In this document: positions 1-8,065 of the stretch, in pieces | Numbering within the stretch: position 1 is the stretch's first letter | How the letters are laid out: each line of letters begins with the position of its first letter | Assembly: GCF_036959255.1 (NCBI RefSeq) | Contig: NZ_JAWMTI010000011.1 | Coordinates: 1 to 64,000, forward strand | Length of the DNA stretch: 64,000 nucleotides | DNA from: Olivibacter sp036959255 | Lineage (GTDB): Bacteria > Bacteroidota > Bacteroidia > Sphingobacteriales > Sphingobacteriaceae | Direction: 5' to 3' | The notes under the pieces: generated by a model | Databases searched by the model: none | The model's input: the letters and a program-made list of their open reading frames with translations, nothing else | What the model was told of the DNA's origin: nothing | Position numbers and translations under genes: made by a program

Positions 1-65
1 CTGTCCGCTGAAATAATTACTTTTGTTCATACTTTTTTGTGTAGGAACTCAAAAGTATAAATCTT

Positions 66-100
66 GGAGCAGTTCGATTAATTTCTACTGCTCCTTTTTA
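66..100 (+). terminator. Rho-independent terminator of a gene upstream of the window
   Basis: An 8-bp stem (GGAGCAGT at 66-73, ACTGCTCC at 87-94) with a 13-nt loop is followed by a T-rich run. No gene lies before it in the window, so it probably ends a plus-strand gene that starts outside. Confidence 0.6.
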
Positions 101-139
101 TTTTTCCCCGGACACTAATGAATAAAAATAAAATCCATA

Positions 140-1645
140 ATGATGAATAATAAACAAACCTACAAAGAAACGCATATTCCCATATTCAGGTTTTCGTTTC
201 TTCTTTTATTGCTTACTCTATCTTTAGGAGCATGCAAAAAAACTACCGTTATCGAATATTATGAAGCCGGTAATTCAAATAATCCGGATGATGATGGCGA
301 CAGTGACAAGCCTATTGTAGATATTCAGGCAGGAAGTATCGCAACGAATACCACATGGTCTAAAGATACTGTTTATCGTCTGAATGGCTTCGTTCGTGTT
401 GGTAGAGATAGTCGCAATACACAGAATCAACCCGCCATAGAAGGCGTAATTTTGACAATTGAACCAGGAACTATCGTAATAGGCGACCGAGAAACCAAAG
501 GTACACTGATTGTTCAACGGGGAAATAAAATTATGGCTGAAGGTACCGAAAGCGAACCTATTATTTTTACTTCTGAAAGGTCGCCTGGCTTCCGCGAAGC
601 GGGAGATTGGGGTGGAGTTGTACTTTGTGGAAAAGCGACCAACAACCAAGGTGAGGCGGAACTGGAAGGTAATTATGGCGCATGGCATGGCGGTCAGGAT
701 GAAGAAGATAACAGCGGTGTTCTAAAGTACGTTCGTATAGAATACGCAGGTATACCAATCAATCCAAATCAGGAGGTTAACTCTTTAACAATGGGATCAG
801 TTGGACGTGGTACAACCATCGAATATGTGCAATGTTCGTATGGTTTGGATGATGCTTTCGAGTGGTTCGGTGGTTCTGTTAATTGTAAGTATTTGGTCGC
901 ATACCGCGGTCTTGACGACGATTTTGACGTTGATTATGGCTACCATGGAAATGTACAATTTGCAATTGCAATACGAGACGCAAATTCAGCGGATCAGTCT
1001 GGTTCCAACGGATTTGAAGTGGATAACGATGGTTCAGGAACAGATTCTAGCCCCTTTACATCGGGTACGTTTTCAAATATAACGATAATAGGTCCTAAAA
1101 AAGACAAGGACAAAACCATTTCCGTTCAATTTCAAAACGCGCTACATTTGAGAAGGAATAATAAGCTCAAAATCCATAACTCTATTTTCACTGGCTTTCC
1201 AAATGGGCTGTTCATTCAAGGCACCAATACGGCAGCAAATGCCGCAGCTGGAGAATTGGTTATGAAGAACTGCATCTTGGCAGGTGTAGAAGGTTGGGGT
1301 GAAAATGGATATGGTACCGGTGGATCTGTTAATTTTCCGAATCCAAAAGGAGAGGAGATTATTGCTGCCCAGATTGGAAGCCAAGATGCTTCAGCTTGGT
1401 TCAGGACAGAAGCATTCGGTAACGCAACCTATCCCAAGTGGACTGATCTTGGGATTGATCCAACAATATTTGATTTGAGTGAATCACCTCAGTTACTACC
1501 TACAACCGGTTCATTGCTACTTTCTGGAGCTAGCTTTCATGGACTGGAAGGACTCGAAACTGTAGAATATAGAGGCGCTTTTGGAGCCACTAACTGGACG
1601 CAAGGTTGGGCTAACTTTACACCTCAACAGGCAGTTTACTATTAG
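140..1645 (+). CDS. Surface lipoprotein with right-handed beta-helix-like repeats
   Basis: The 501-aa product starts with a charged segment, a leucine-rich hydrophobic core and a lipobox-like LSLGAC with cysteine near residue 32, so it should be a lipoprotein. The mature part begins with an acidic linker (NPDDDGDSDK), as in Bacteroidota surface-exposed lipoproteins. The body has phrases such as IEPGTIVIGD, GTLIVQRGNKI and DWGGVVLCGKA, typical of the parallel beta-helix family often found beside TonB receptors and phosphate-scavenging genes in Bacteroidota. ATG occurs at 140 and 143; either may be the start. The next gene is a decayed PafA phosphatase, which fits a phosphate-related neighbourhood, but no receptor is in view. 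Substrate unknown. Confidence 0.8.
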   Translation: MMNNKQTYKETHIPIFRFSFLLLLLTLSLGACKKTTVIEYYEAGNSNNPDDDGDSDKPIVDIQAGSIATNTTWSKDTVYRLNGFVRVGRDSRNTQNQPAIEGVILTIEPGTIVIGDRETKGTLIVQRGNKIMAEGTESEPIIFTSERSPGFREAGDWGGVVLCGKATNNQGEAELEGNYGAWHGGQDEEDNSGVLKYVRIEYAGIPINPNQEVNSLTMGSVGRGTTIEYVQCSYGLDDAFEWFGGSVNCKYLVAYRGLDDDFDVDYGYHGNVQFAIAIRDANSADQSGSNGFEVDNDGSGTDSSPFTSGTFSNITIIGPKKDKDKTISVQFQNALHLRRNNKLKIHNSIFTGFPNGLFIQGTNTAANAAAGELVMKNCILAGVEGWGENGYGTGGSVNFPNPKGEEIIAAQIGSQDASAWFRTEAFGNATYPKWTDLGIDPTIFDLSESPQLLPTTGSLLLSGASFHGLEGLETVEYRGAFGATNWTQGWANFTPQQAVYY

Positions 1646-1664
1646 ATTGCACGTTATAAGCCAT

Positions 1665-1696
1665 AAAAAAGGAGTTCTACTTGAACTCCTTTTTTG
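1665..1696 (+). terminator. Terminator after the lipoprotein gene
   Basis: Arms AAAAAAGGAGTTC and GAACTCCTTTTTT flank a short loop. The structure sits about 20 bases after the stop codon at 1645 and its symmetric A and T runs could make it bidirectional. Confidence 0.8.
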
Positions 1697-1794
1697 TTAA
1701 CTTTCTTTTTTATAGTATTATTGTTACCCACCTTTAGATGGTTTGTCGTATATCAATAATAAAGCTGTTCCGAAGGACGCTTTAATTTAGACTT

Positions 1795-2522
1795 ATGAAA
1801 CTAAAAACCGTTAACCTGCTCCTGTTACTCTTAACATCGCTTACGATTAGCGGCCAAATAACAAAATAAGCCGCCCGTCCAAACTTGTCGTAGGAATCGT
1901 GGTAGATCAGATGGGTTATGATTACCTATATAGGTTTTACGAACGTTTTGGTGACAATGGATTTAAAAGGTTTTTGAAAGAGAGCTTTTCGTAAGACAAC
2001 CCCTAATATTAATTATGCCCCTACAATATATACAGCAGTAGGGCATATAACGGTTTACAGCGGCAGTATGCCCGCTATTCATGGTATTACTGGCAACGAT
2101 TGGATCAGGAAACGGGTGAAAATGTCTATTGTACCGATGATGAGACAGTGAATAGTGTGGGGACTGTGAATAATAGCGGAAAAATATCATCTAAAAGTCC
2201 GTTGACTTCAACAATTACCGATGAACTCCGTTTATTTTCCAATTTTCGGTCTGATGTAATAGGAATTGCGCTGAAAGACCGTTCTGCAATATTACCAGCT
2301 GGGCATTTTGCCAATGCAGCCTATTTGTACTATGGCGGGACTGGGAACTGGGTAAGTAGTAGCTTCTATATGAAGGTGCTACCTGTTTGGGTCAAAAGTT
2401 TTAACAATAGGAAATTGGCAGAGCAATTATTGGCGCTGCACATAATAATCTCTACTTTGCTGCACATACAGGAGCCCAACGGTAATATTGGAAAACCTAT
2501 CGAAGAAGTAATTAAAAATTGA
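1795..2522 (+). pseudogene. Decayed PafA-type alkaline phosphatase
   Basis: ATG at 1795 opens a signal peptide (MKLKTVNLLLLLLTSL) that hits a stop after 24 codons. Another frame then reads RPSKLVVGIVVDQMGYDYLY with GFKRFLKESFS, a third reads NINYAPTIYTAVGH and GSMPAIHGITGNDW, and from about 2100 a further open frame reads DQETGENVYCTDDE, LTSTITDELRLFSNF and GIALKDRSAILPAGH. In order these match the N-terminal half of the PafA/nucleotide pyrophosphatase-like phosphatases of Bacteroidota, which are about 550 aa. At least two frameshifts are present and the C-terminal half is missing: after KLAEQ near 2420 the frame runs into unrelated sequence and stops at 2522. Inactive as it stands. Confidence 0.8.
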
Positions 2523-2546
2523 TTGAAATTCATTTTTAGTATTATG

Positions 2547-2574
2547 AGCACTAATATTTCTTAGTGCTTTTTTG
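2547..2574 (+). terminator. Terminator-like hairpin after the pafA remnant
   Basis: An 8-bp perfect stem (AGCACTAA at 2547-2554, TTAGTGCT at 2561-2568) is followed by six T. Its 3' end overlaps the TTTG (2571-2574) read as the -33 box of the next gene's promoter. Confidence 0.7.
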
Positions 2575-2612
2575 CATATCTATTTTTTTATCGTATTATT
2601 GCGATAATACGA
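2571..2612 (+). promoter_or_regulatory. Promoter with overlapping ArsR-type operator for the sigma/DUF2703 pair
   Basis: TTTG at 2571-2574 and TATTATTG at 2594-2601 are 19 bases apart, which fits the Bacteroidota -33/-7 promoter (TTTG-N19/20-TAnnTTTG) with one mismatch. A near-palindrome, TTATCGTATTATTGCGATAA at 2588-2607, covers the -7 box. It closely matches dyads at 39546-39565 and 39925-39944 in the ars operon. A second, overlapping perfect inverted repeat has 9-bp arms at 2590-2598 and 2604-2612. Repression by ArsR bound here is an inference from the match. Confidence 0.65.
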
Positions 2613-2652
2613 TTTTTGCTTAAAAACTTGATTGACAATATATATCAATGAT

Positions 2653-3198
2653 ATGAAATGCGATGTAATAGGAATTTGGCACGAAAAAAAAGGTAAACTT
2701 AAAGGGTTTGTATATAAGCGCTCGCCCCAATATTTGAATCCTGAAGAGATCATGAACGAAGTTTTGGTGAAAATGTATCTCTATTGTCTTAAGAAAGCAG
2801 ATATTAAAAATATTGAATCTTGGCTATGTCAGATTGCGAAGAATACGATTTACGATTATAAGAAAGACGCCACAAGGTTTACAGAGCTGCAACCGGAATC
2901 ACCGGCAATCGGCTGGCCGTCGATCGAAACCCATAATGCCCGACGATGGATAGAGCCACTTTTACAACTAATTCCGGTAAAATATGCCGAACCGGTAAGA
3001 CTTGCTGACCTTGAAAATATCCAGCAAAAGGCAATCGCAAAAAGCCTTGGTTTAACGCTTACAGCCACGAAATCAAGAATACAAAGGGGAAGAAAGTTAC
3101 TGCGGCAAAAATTTTTGGAATGCGGTATAATAGAGAAAAATGAAACCGATAACTACATATACACCGTAACGGAGCCATGTTGTTTAGCAAAAAAATAA
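2653..3198 (+). CDS. Sigma-70 family (ECF/SigZ-like) RNA polymerase sigma factor with a CC tail
   Basis: The 181-aa protein has a sigma region 2-like part (PEEIMNEVLVKMYLYCLKKAD, then IESWLCQIAKNTIYDYKKD, residues about 35-80) and a region 4 helix-turn-helix (NIQQKAIAKSLGLTLTATKS followed by RIQRGRKLLRQKFLECG, about 125-160). The frame is open from a TTG at 2632, but ATG at 2653 gives the natural N-terminus MKCDVIGIW. The C-terminus carries extra cysteines (ECGIIEK, then EPCCLAKK) not needed for sigma function, which may sense a thiophilic metalloid. It is followed 62 bases later by a DUF2703 gene, and an ArsR-type dyad covers its promoter. Together this suggests an arsenic-responsive sigma factor. 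No anti-sigma gene is adjacent. Confidence 0.85.
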   Translation: MKCDVIGIWHEKKGKLKGFVYKRSPQYLNPEEIMNEVLVKMYLYCLKKADIKNIESWLCQIAKNTIYDYKKDATRFTELQPESPAIGWPSIETHNARRWIEPLLQLIPVKYAEPVRLADLENIQQKAIAKSLGLTLTATKSRIQRGRKLLRQKFLECGIIEKNETDNYIYTVTEPCCLAKK

Positions 3199-3260
3199 TT
3201 TTTTTTGCGTCCTATTGAAGTTTGCTAAGTCTAGTAAGTATTAAACAACTATTTATTATT

Positions 3261-3731
3261 ATGGACAACGTAAAAGAATCAGTAAAACTGTTAGATGTAA
3301 AGTTAATTCAAGTGGACATGCAGATAGAAGGAAAAAAGAGCTGCACAACCTGTGATAAGGTTCATACAATGCTCCTAAACGCCGTAAAATTTTTAGAACC
3401 TGTTTTCCGGAAGCTCGACGTACATTTGGTGCTTAATAACCTTTTTATAACGACCATTGATGAAGCTGAACATTTGGGAATAAGTTCCTCTCCAACAATT
3501 AGAATAGGCAATACTTCCCTGTATCCAGAACATATCTCAAGTAATGGAGAAGAACGCCAATGGTATTGGAAGGGTGGGGTTTCCACAGAACCTACAGAAC
3601 AAATGTTTATCGAACTGATTTTTCGGGGATACTTGAATACCGATAGTCAGAGCGAAAGACAGGAGGTTTCTCCTTATGTGAAAAAATTTTTAAAGCAAAC
3701 TAATTCATCAAACTGTTGTAGTTTGATGTAA
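3261..3731 (+). CDS. DUF2703 family thioredoxin-fold-like protein
   Basis: The 156-aa product has an early CTTC motif (GKKSCTTCDKVHTML), a segment SSSPTIRIGNTSLYPEHI reminiscent of the cis-Pro region of thioredoxin folds, and a C-terminal NCCSLM vicinal pair. The pattern fits DUF2703, a family often found with arsenic or mercury genes; its biochemical role is not established. The frame is open from 3222, but ATG at 3261 gives the family-like start MDNVKESVKLLDVKLIQVDM. It is probably co-transcribed with the sigma gene. A role in binding or reducing a thiophilic metalloid is an inference. Confidence 0.7.
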   Translation: MDNVKESVKLLDVKLIQVDMQIEGKKSCTTCDKVHTMLLNAVKFLEPVFRKLDVHLVLNNLFITTIDEAEHLGISSSPTIRIGNTSLYPEHISSNGEERQWYWKGGVSTEPTEQMFIELIFRGYLNTDSQSERQEVSPYVKKFLKQTNSSNCCSLM

Positions 3732-3736
3732 GATTT

Positions 3737-3762
3737 AGGAGAAGCATTAAAAGGCTTCTCCT
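3737..3762. terminator. Terminator between convergent genes
   Basis: A perfect 9-bp stem (AGGAGAAGC / GCTTCTCCT) with an 8-nt loop lies between the DUF2703 stop (3731) and the stop of the minus-strand adaptor gene (3772), so it may serve both directions. Confidence 0.7.
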
Positions 3763-3771
3763 TCAAAAATG

Positions 3772-4872
3772 TTATTCTTGTTTAAGCTGTTTTGAAACAA
3801 GGGCAGTTCCGGGTTTTATTTCATCGGTTGCCCTGGCCAGCAGGGTATCCCCCTCGCTAAGGGGACCAAAAATTTCGATACCATCCCCCATACTGATGCC
3901 GTTGCGTACATCTACCCATTCCGCTTTTCCATTCCGGAGCCGGATAACAAAACGTTTTTCCTGGTTGGTAACAACGGCTGCCGGCGGTACCTGAAAACCG
4001 GATGCTTTTCTGCCTAATTTCAGTATAGCAGTGGCCAACATACCGGATTTCAACTGATTATCACCATTGGGATAGAGAAATTCCCATATTTCAGTTCTGT
4101 TGCTGAGGTTCAGGGCTCCGGCTTTGCGAGCTAGTTTTGCCTTATATGTTACATCAGGTTGGGCATCCACTGTAAAATCGATGGAGGGTGTTTCCAGGTT
4201 AGTTGCCGTATAGGCCTCCGGTATAGGAACTCTTAGACGGAGTGTATGAATATTCTCTACGACCAACATAGGTGTCGTATTATCTGTTCCGATCAAGGTG
4301 CCGGGATCAATATTACGCTGGGTGACAATACCCGAAAAAGGGGCGCGGATCATAAGGTAATCTTTCAGTTGCGCATAGGCATTTGTTTTTGATCTGCTTG
4401 CATTTAACGAAGCACTATCGGCCTGCATCTGGTTCTTTGCTTTTTCCAGTTCACCGGCAGCTACCGTACCGTCTACACGGGAAGCATTTAAGATGCGTTT
4501 ATAGGCGTCCAGGCTCGCCCGGTACTTAGAACGCGACATTTCTATGTCAGCGCTCGCTTGCGCATAATTGGCTACCATTTCCGGAGCTTCCAGAACAGCC
4601 AATAGCTGCCCCTTGCTTACCCTATCGCCAATATCCACTTTTATGTTTTTTACATAACCACTCACTTTGGCAAATATCTGTGCCCGCTCAAGCGGGATCA
4701 GCTCTGCCGGAAAGCTAAGCTGTTTATTTACGGTATCTTTTTGCAGGGTAAATACCGCGACAGTGTCCATGCGGTCTGTTGTTTCAGTTTTGCTGTTATC
4801 AGTATGCCGGCATCCCGCCAGAAACGTAAAAGAGGATAACGCAATCCCTATGGTTGAATACAAAAGTTTCAT
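3772..4872 (-). CDS. RND efflux periplasmic adaptor (HlyD/AcrA family lipoprotein)
   Basis: This 366-aa adaptor begins with a lipoprotein signal (SSFTFLAGCRH, cysteine at residue 21). It then has the lipoyl half-motif AKVSGYVKNIKVDIGDRVSKG (about 69-89), a helical hairpin (QASADIEMSRSKYRAS to NASRSKTNAYAQLKDY) and the second lipoyl half FSGIVTQRNIDPGTLIG. That is the usual membrane fusion protein order and length. It is the last gene of a minus-strand operon DoxX - TauE - OMF - RND - adaptor; the RND stop is 14 bases upstream of its ATG. It should bridge the inner-membrane pump and the outer-membrane channel. Substrate not readable. Confidence 0.92.
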   Translation of the reverse strand: MKLLYSTIGIALSSFTFLAGCRHTDNSKTETTDRMDTVAVFTLQKDTVNKQLSFPAELIPLERAQIFAKVSGYVKNIKVDIGDRVSKGQLLAVLEAPEMVANYAQASADIEMSRSKYRASLDAYKRILNASRVDGTVAAGELEKAKNQMQADSASLNASRSKTNAYAQLKDYLMIRAPFSGIVTQRNIDPGTLIGTDNTTPMLVVENIHTLRLRVPIPEAYTATNLETPSIDFTVDAQPDVTYKAKLARKAGALNLSNRTEIWEFLYPNGDNQLKSGMLATAILKLGRKASGFQVPPAAVVTNQEKRFVIRLRNGKAEWVDVRNGISMGDGIEIFGPLSEGDTLLARATDEIKPGTALVSKQLKQE

Positions 4873-4886
4873 TGTAAGATTTTTTA

Positions 4887-7800
4887 TTAAAAGTGATTTT
4901 CATTGCCTGTTTCATAATATCTGCTCTCCTTATCTCCCGGATGCAGTGACGGACTTTGATAGCTCTTTCTGCCCATCATCCTTGCATAGATGGCCGGTAG
5001 GAAGACCAAGGTGCTGATAGTGGAAGAAATAAGCCCTCCGATTACAGCAATACCCAATGGCGACGTCTGGTCACCACCTTCTCCCAGACCAATGGCCATC
5101 GGCACCATTCCGGCAATCATGGCCAGGCTCGTCATCAGTATCGGGCGCAGGCGATTGGCAGCGCCCGTAACGGCAAAACCTGGACTTGACAGCTGCTTCC
5201 GGTGCTGTTCGCCATTGGTGATCAGCAAGATTGCATTGGCTACGGCAACACCGACCGCCATGATCGTTCCCATATAGGATTGTATATTCAGGGTCTGACC
5301 GGTTAGCAACAGTAGCAGTACCGAACCGGCTATAACGGCGGGTATCACCGACAGGACTGCCAACGAAAGGCGGAACGACTGGAAGTTTACGGTAAGCATC
5401 AGGAAGATCACGACGATCGCAATCAAAAGTCCGCCCTCCAGCTCACCCATGGTCTGTTCAAGTAAATCCGCTTGTCCCCTCAGCATGATCTTTACACCCT
5501 GTGGAAGCTCGCCCAATGAACCAATGGCTTTTTTTACATCTTTAACTGCCGACCCCACATCCTTTTTAAAAATGTTTGCTGTGATGGTAATAAACCGTTG
5601 CTGATTGATACGGTCATATTCACCCGGAGAAGTAATTCTCTCCGATGTGGTTACATCCCTTAAATAAATCGGGGTGCCGGATGGCGAAGTAACCGGTACC
5701 AGTCCTAATTCGGCACTGCTATTGATACGGTACTGCGGATATTCCACCTGCACCTGATAGGCGGTACCCGTACTTTTGTCGAGCCAATAATTGGGCTGCG
5801 TAAAACGGCTGGAGGAGGTGGCAGCCACCATTGATCTGCTGATCTGGCCAACTGTTAATCCCAGTTGCCCCGCCTTTATCCTGTCGATATTCAACTTGAT
5901 CCCGGGATATTCCAAGGGTGTTGCGATCTGCACGTCCCGTAAGTAGTCGATTTCCTGTAGTTTCGCATTCAGCTTGGCAGCGACCCCCTGGCTTTGAGAA
6001 AGGTTTTTGCCCATTACAGCAATTTCAATTGGATTGGAGGAACCCAGGTTCACCACCTGTTCCACCATATCGCCGGGCTCAAAGGAGAGTGTTGCTGTTG
6101 GCAGCACCTGCTTGGCTGCCCGGCGGAGCGCCTCTTTAAAATTTTCGATAGGCATGTCGGCTTCCCTGTCCAATTTTATCTTGGTAACCGATTCATGTGG
6201 CCCGCTGGTCCATAAATGTAGCAGGTTTACGGGGTAACTGGAAGGCTGTACGCCTACGAAGGCAGAGGAGATCTCAATTCCCCCCTTTGTAATGCTGTCG
6301 GCCAGATGCAATAGCTTCTGCGTGGCCTCTTCGGTTCTTTCCACACGCGTTCCGGTGGGTAACCGCAGCCGCACCTGTGCTTGCCCGGCATCGGTTTTGG
6401 GAAAGATCTCCGTTCCCAATAGCCAGAATCCCCCGGCCAATAATACGAAAGACAACAGAAGATAAATGTAGGAGATCCAAGATGTTTTTTCCACAAAGCT
6501 CTTCAGCCAATCTTTATAATGTTGCCGGAAGCGATTAAAACCTCCCGCTGTTTCGGCTTCTCCTTCCGGAGGCCGATCCTTGAGCAGCCAGTGGGAGAAA
6601 ACAGGTACCAAGGTTTGGGATAAGAGGAAGGAAGCGATCATCGCAAAGCCTACTGCCAGCGATAAAGGAAAGAACATAGCACCGGGGACACCGGACATGA
6701 ACAAGGCAGGCACAAATACTGCAATCACACAGAGTAGGATAAGCAACTTTGGTAGTGCTATCTCTCGACAGGCATCCCAAATTGCTTTGGCCTTTGATTT
6801 ACCCAGCTCCTGGTGATGATGGATATTTTCAATGGTAACTGTCGATTCATCCACAAGTATGCCGATGGCAAGGGCTAAGCCCCCCAAGGTCATTACATTG
6901 AGGGTCTGCCCAAAAATCTTCAGGAAGATAACGGCAGACAGCAGTGCCAATGGAATGGTGATGACGACAATGAATGCGCCACGGATATCCCGCAGGAACA
7001 GGAGTACCATCAGGCCGGTCAATAGCGCACCTAGAATCCCCTCTGTCGTTAAACTATTTAAGGAGTTGATTACATAGCCTGATTGGTCAAAGGCATAGGT
7101 TACCTTGATATCTTCCGGAACAGCTGCCTGCATGTCCGGTAGCGCCTCTTTTACGCGCTGCACCACCTCCCAGGTGGCGGCGTCTGCGCGCTTCGTAACG
7201 GGAATATAAACCGATCTTTTTCCATCGATCAGGGCATAGCCTGTTGTTACATCAGCCCCAAGCTCCACATTCCCAACATCGCGGACATATACCGACGGGC
7301 CGGCCCCCATCTTTAAGGGAATATTTTCCAGTTCCTTAATATTTTCGACGACGGCATTTTGTGAAGTAATCAGGGTTTTATCTCCTTCCCGGATATTCCC
7401 CGCAGGTGTAATGCTATTGGAGGCTGCCAGAGCCTGTACCACCTCATCCGGCGATAGGTTATAATTTCTGATCTTTTCGGGATCAACTTTTATGATAACT
7501 GTTTTTTGATTTCCTCCAAAAGGTGGCGGTGCCGATACGCCGGGAAGGGTGGAAAACATGGGTCGTACCTTGAACAGCGCCAGATCCTGTATCTCGCCAA
7601 GTGAGCGGGAATCGGAAGTGAATACCAGCTGCCCTACCGGCACACTGCCCGCATCAAAACGGGTGACAAATGGAGGCACGGTGCCGGGCGGCATGAAAGC
7701 CCGCGAACGGTTCACATAACCTACCACTTCGCCCATTGCCTGGCTCATGTCGGTACCTTCGTTGAACTGTATCTTGATGATGGAAGCCCCTTGAACCGAC

Positions 7801-8051
7801 TTGGATTCTACAAACTTTACGCCGGTAACATACAGAAAATGATATTCATAGTATGAGGTAATAAAACCTTCCATCTGTTCGGGAGAAAGGCCTCCGTAAG
7901 GCTGGGCCACGTAGATCGTAGGAAGACCCATTTTGGGAAAAATGTCGATCTTCATGGTCCGGACGGTAAGCCATGAAAAAAAGACGATCGTAATAAAAAA
8001 CACCACTACGGCCAGTGGCTTACGCAACGCTAATGCTATTAATCGGATCAT
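4887..8051 (-). CDS. RND efflux permease (AcrB/HAE1-like)
   Basis: At 1054 aa the protein has full RND length, with TM1 at the N-terminus (LAVVVFFITIVFFSWLTVRT), two large periplasmic loops and two sets of TM helices. The TM4 proton-relay motif near residues 397-407 reads GILVDESTVTIEN, with DE in place of the DD usual in AcrB-type pumps. DIFPKMGLPTIYVAQPYGG is the typical start of the porter domain. It lacks the DFGxxVDGA signature of metal RND pumps, so organic substrates are more likely. It lies between the adaptor and OMF genes and forms the inner-membrane part of the tripartite pump. The end KSYQSPSLHPGDKESRYYETG is a hydrophilic tail. Confidence 0.93.
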   Translation of the reverse strand: MIRLIALALRKPLAVVVFFITIVFFSWLTVRTMKIDIFPKMGLPTIYVAQPYGGLSPEQMEGFITSYYEYHFLYVTGVKFVESKSVQGASIIKIQFNEGTDMSQAMGEVVGYVNRSRAFMPPGTVPPFVTRFDAGSVPVGQLVFTSDSRSLGEIQDLALFKVRPMFSTLPGVSAPPPFGGNQKTVIIKVDPEKIRNYNLSPDEVVQALAASNSITPAGNIREGDKTLITSQNAVVENIKELENIPLKMGAGPSVYVRDVGNVELGADVTTGYALIDGKRSVYIPVTKRADAATWEVVQRVKEALPDMQAAVPEDIKVTYAFDQSGYVINSLNSLTTEGILGALLTGLMVLLFLRDIRGAFIVVITIPLALLSAVIFLKIFGQTLNVMTLGGLALAIGILVDESTVTIENIHHHQELGKSKAKAIWDACREIALPKLLILLCVIAVFVPALFMSGVPGAMFFPLSLAVGFAMIASFLLSQTLVPVFSHWLLKDRPPEGEAETAGGFNRFRQHYKDWLKSFVEKTSWISYIYLLLSFVLLAGGFWLLGTEIFPKTDAGQAQVRLRLPTGTRVERTEEATQKLLHLADSITKGGIEISSAFVGVQPSSYPVNLLHLWTSGPHESVTKIKLDREADMPIENFKEALRRAAKQVLPTATLSFEPGDMVEQVVNLGSSNPIEIAVMGKNLSQSQGVAAKLNAKLQEIDYLRDVQIATPLEYPGIKLNIDRIKAGQLGLTVGQISRSMVAATSSSRFTQPNYWLDKSTGTAYQVQVEYPQYRINSSAELGLVPVTSPSGTPIYLRDVTTSERITSPGEYDRINQQRFITITANIFKKDVGSAVKDVKKAIGSLGELPQGVKIMLRGQADLLEQTMGELEGGLLIAIVVIFLMLTVNFQSFRLSLAVLSVIPAVIAGSVLLLLLTGQTLNIQSYMGTIMAVGVAVANAILLITNGEQHRKQLSSPGFAVTGAANRLRPILMTSLAMIAGMVPMAIGLGEGGDQTSPLGIAVIGGLISSTISTLVFLPAIYARMMGRKSYQSPSLHPGDKESRYYETGNENHF

Positions 8052-8065
8052 AATATATCTTATTC

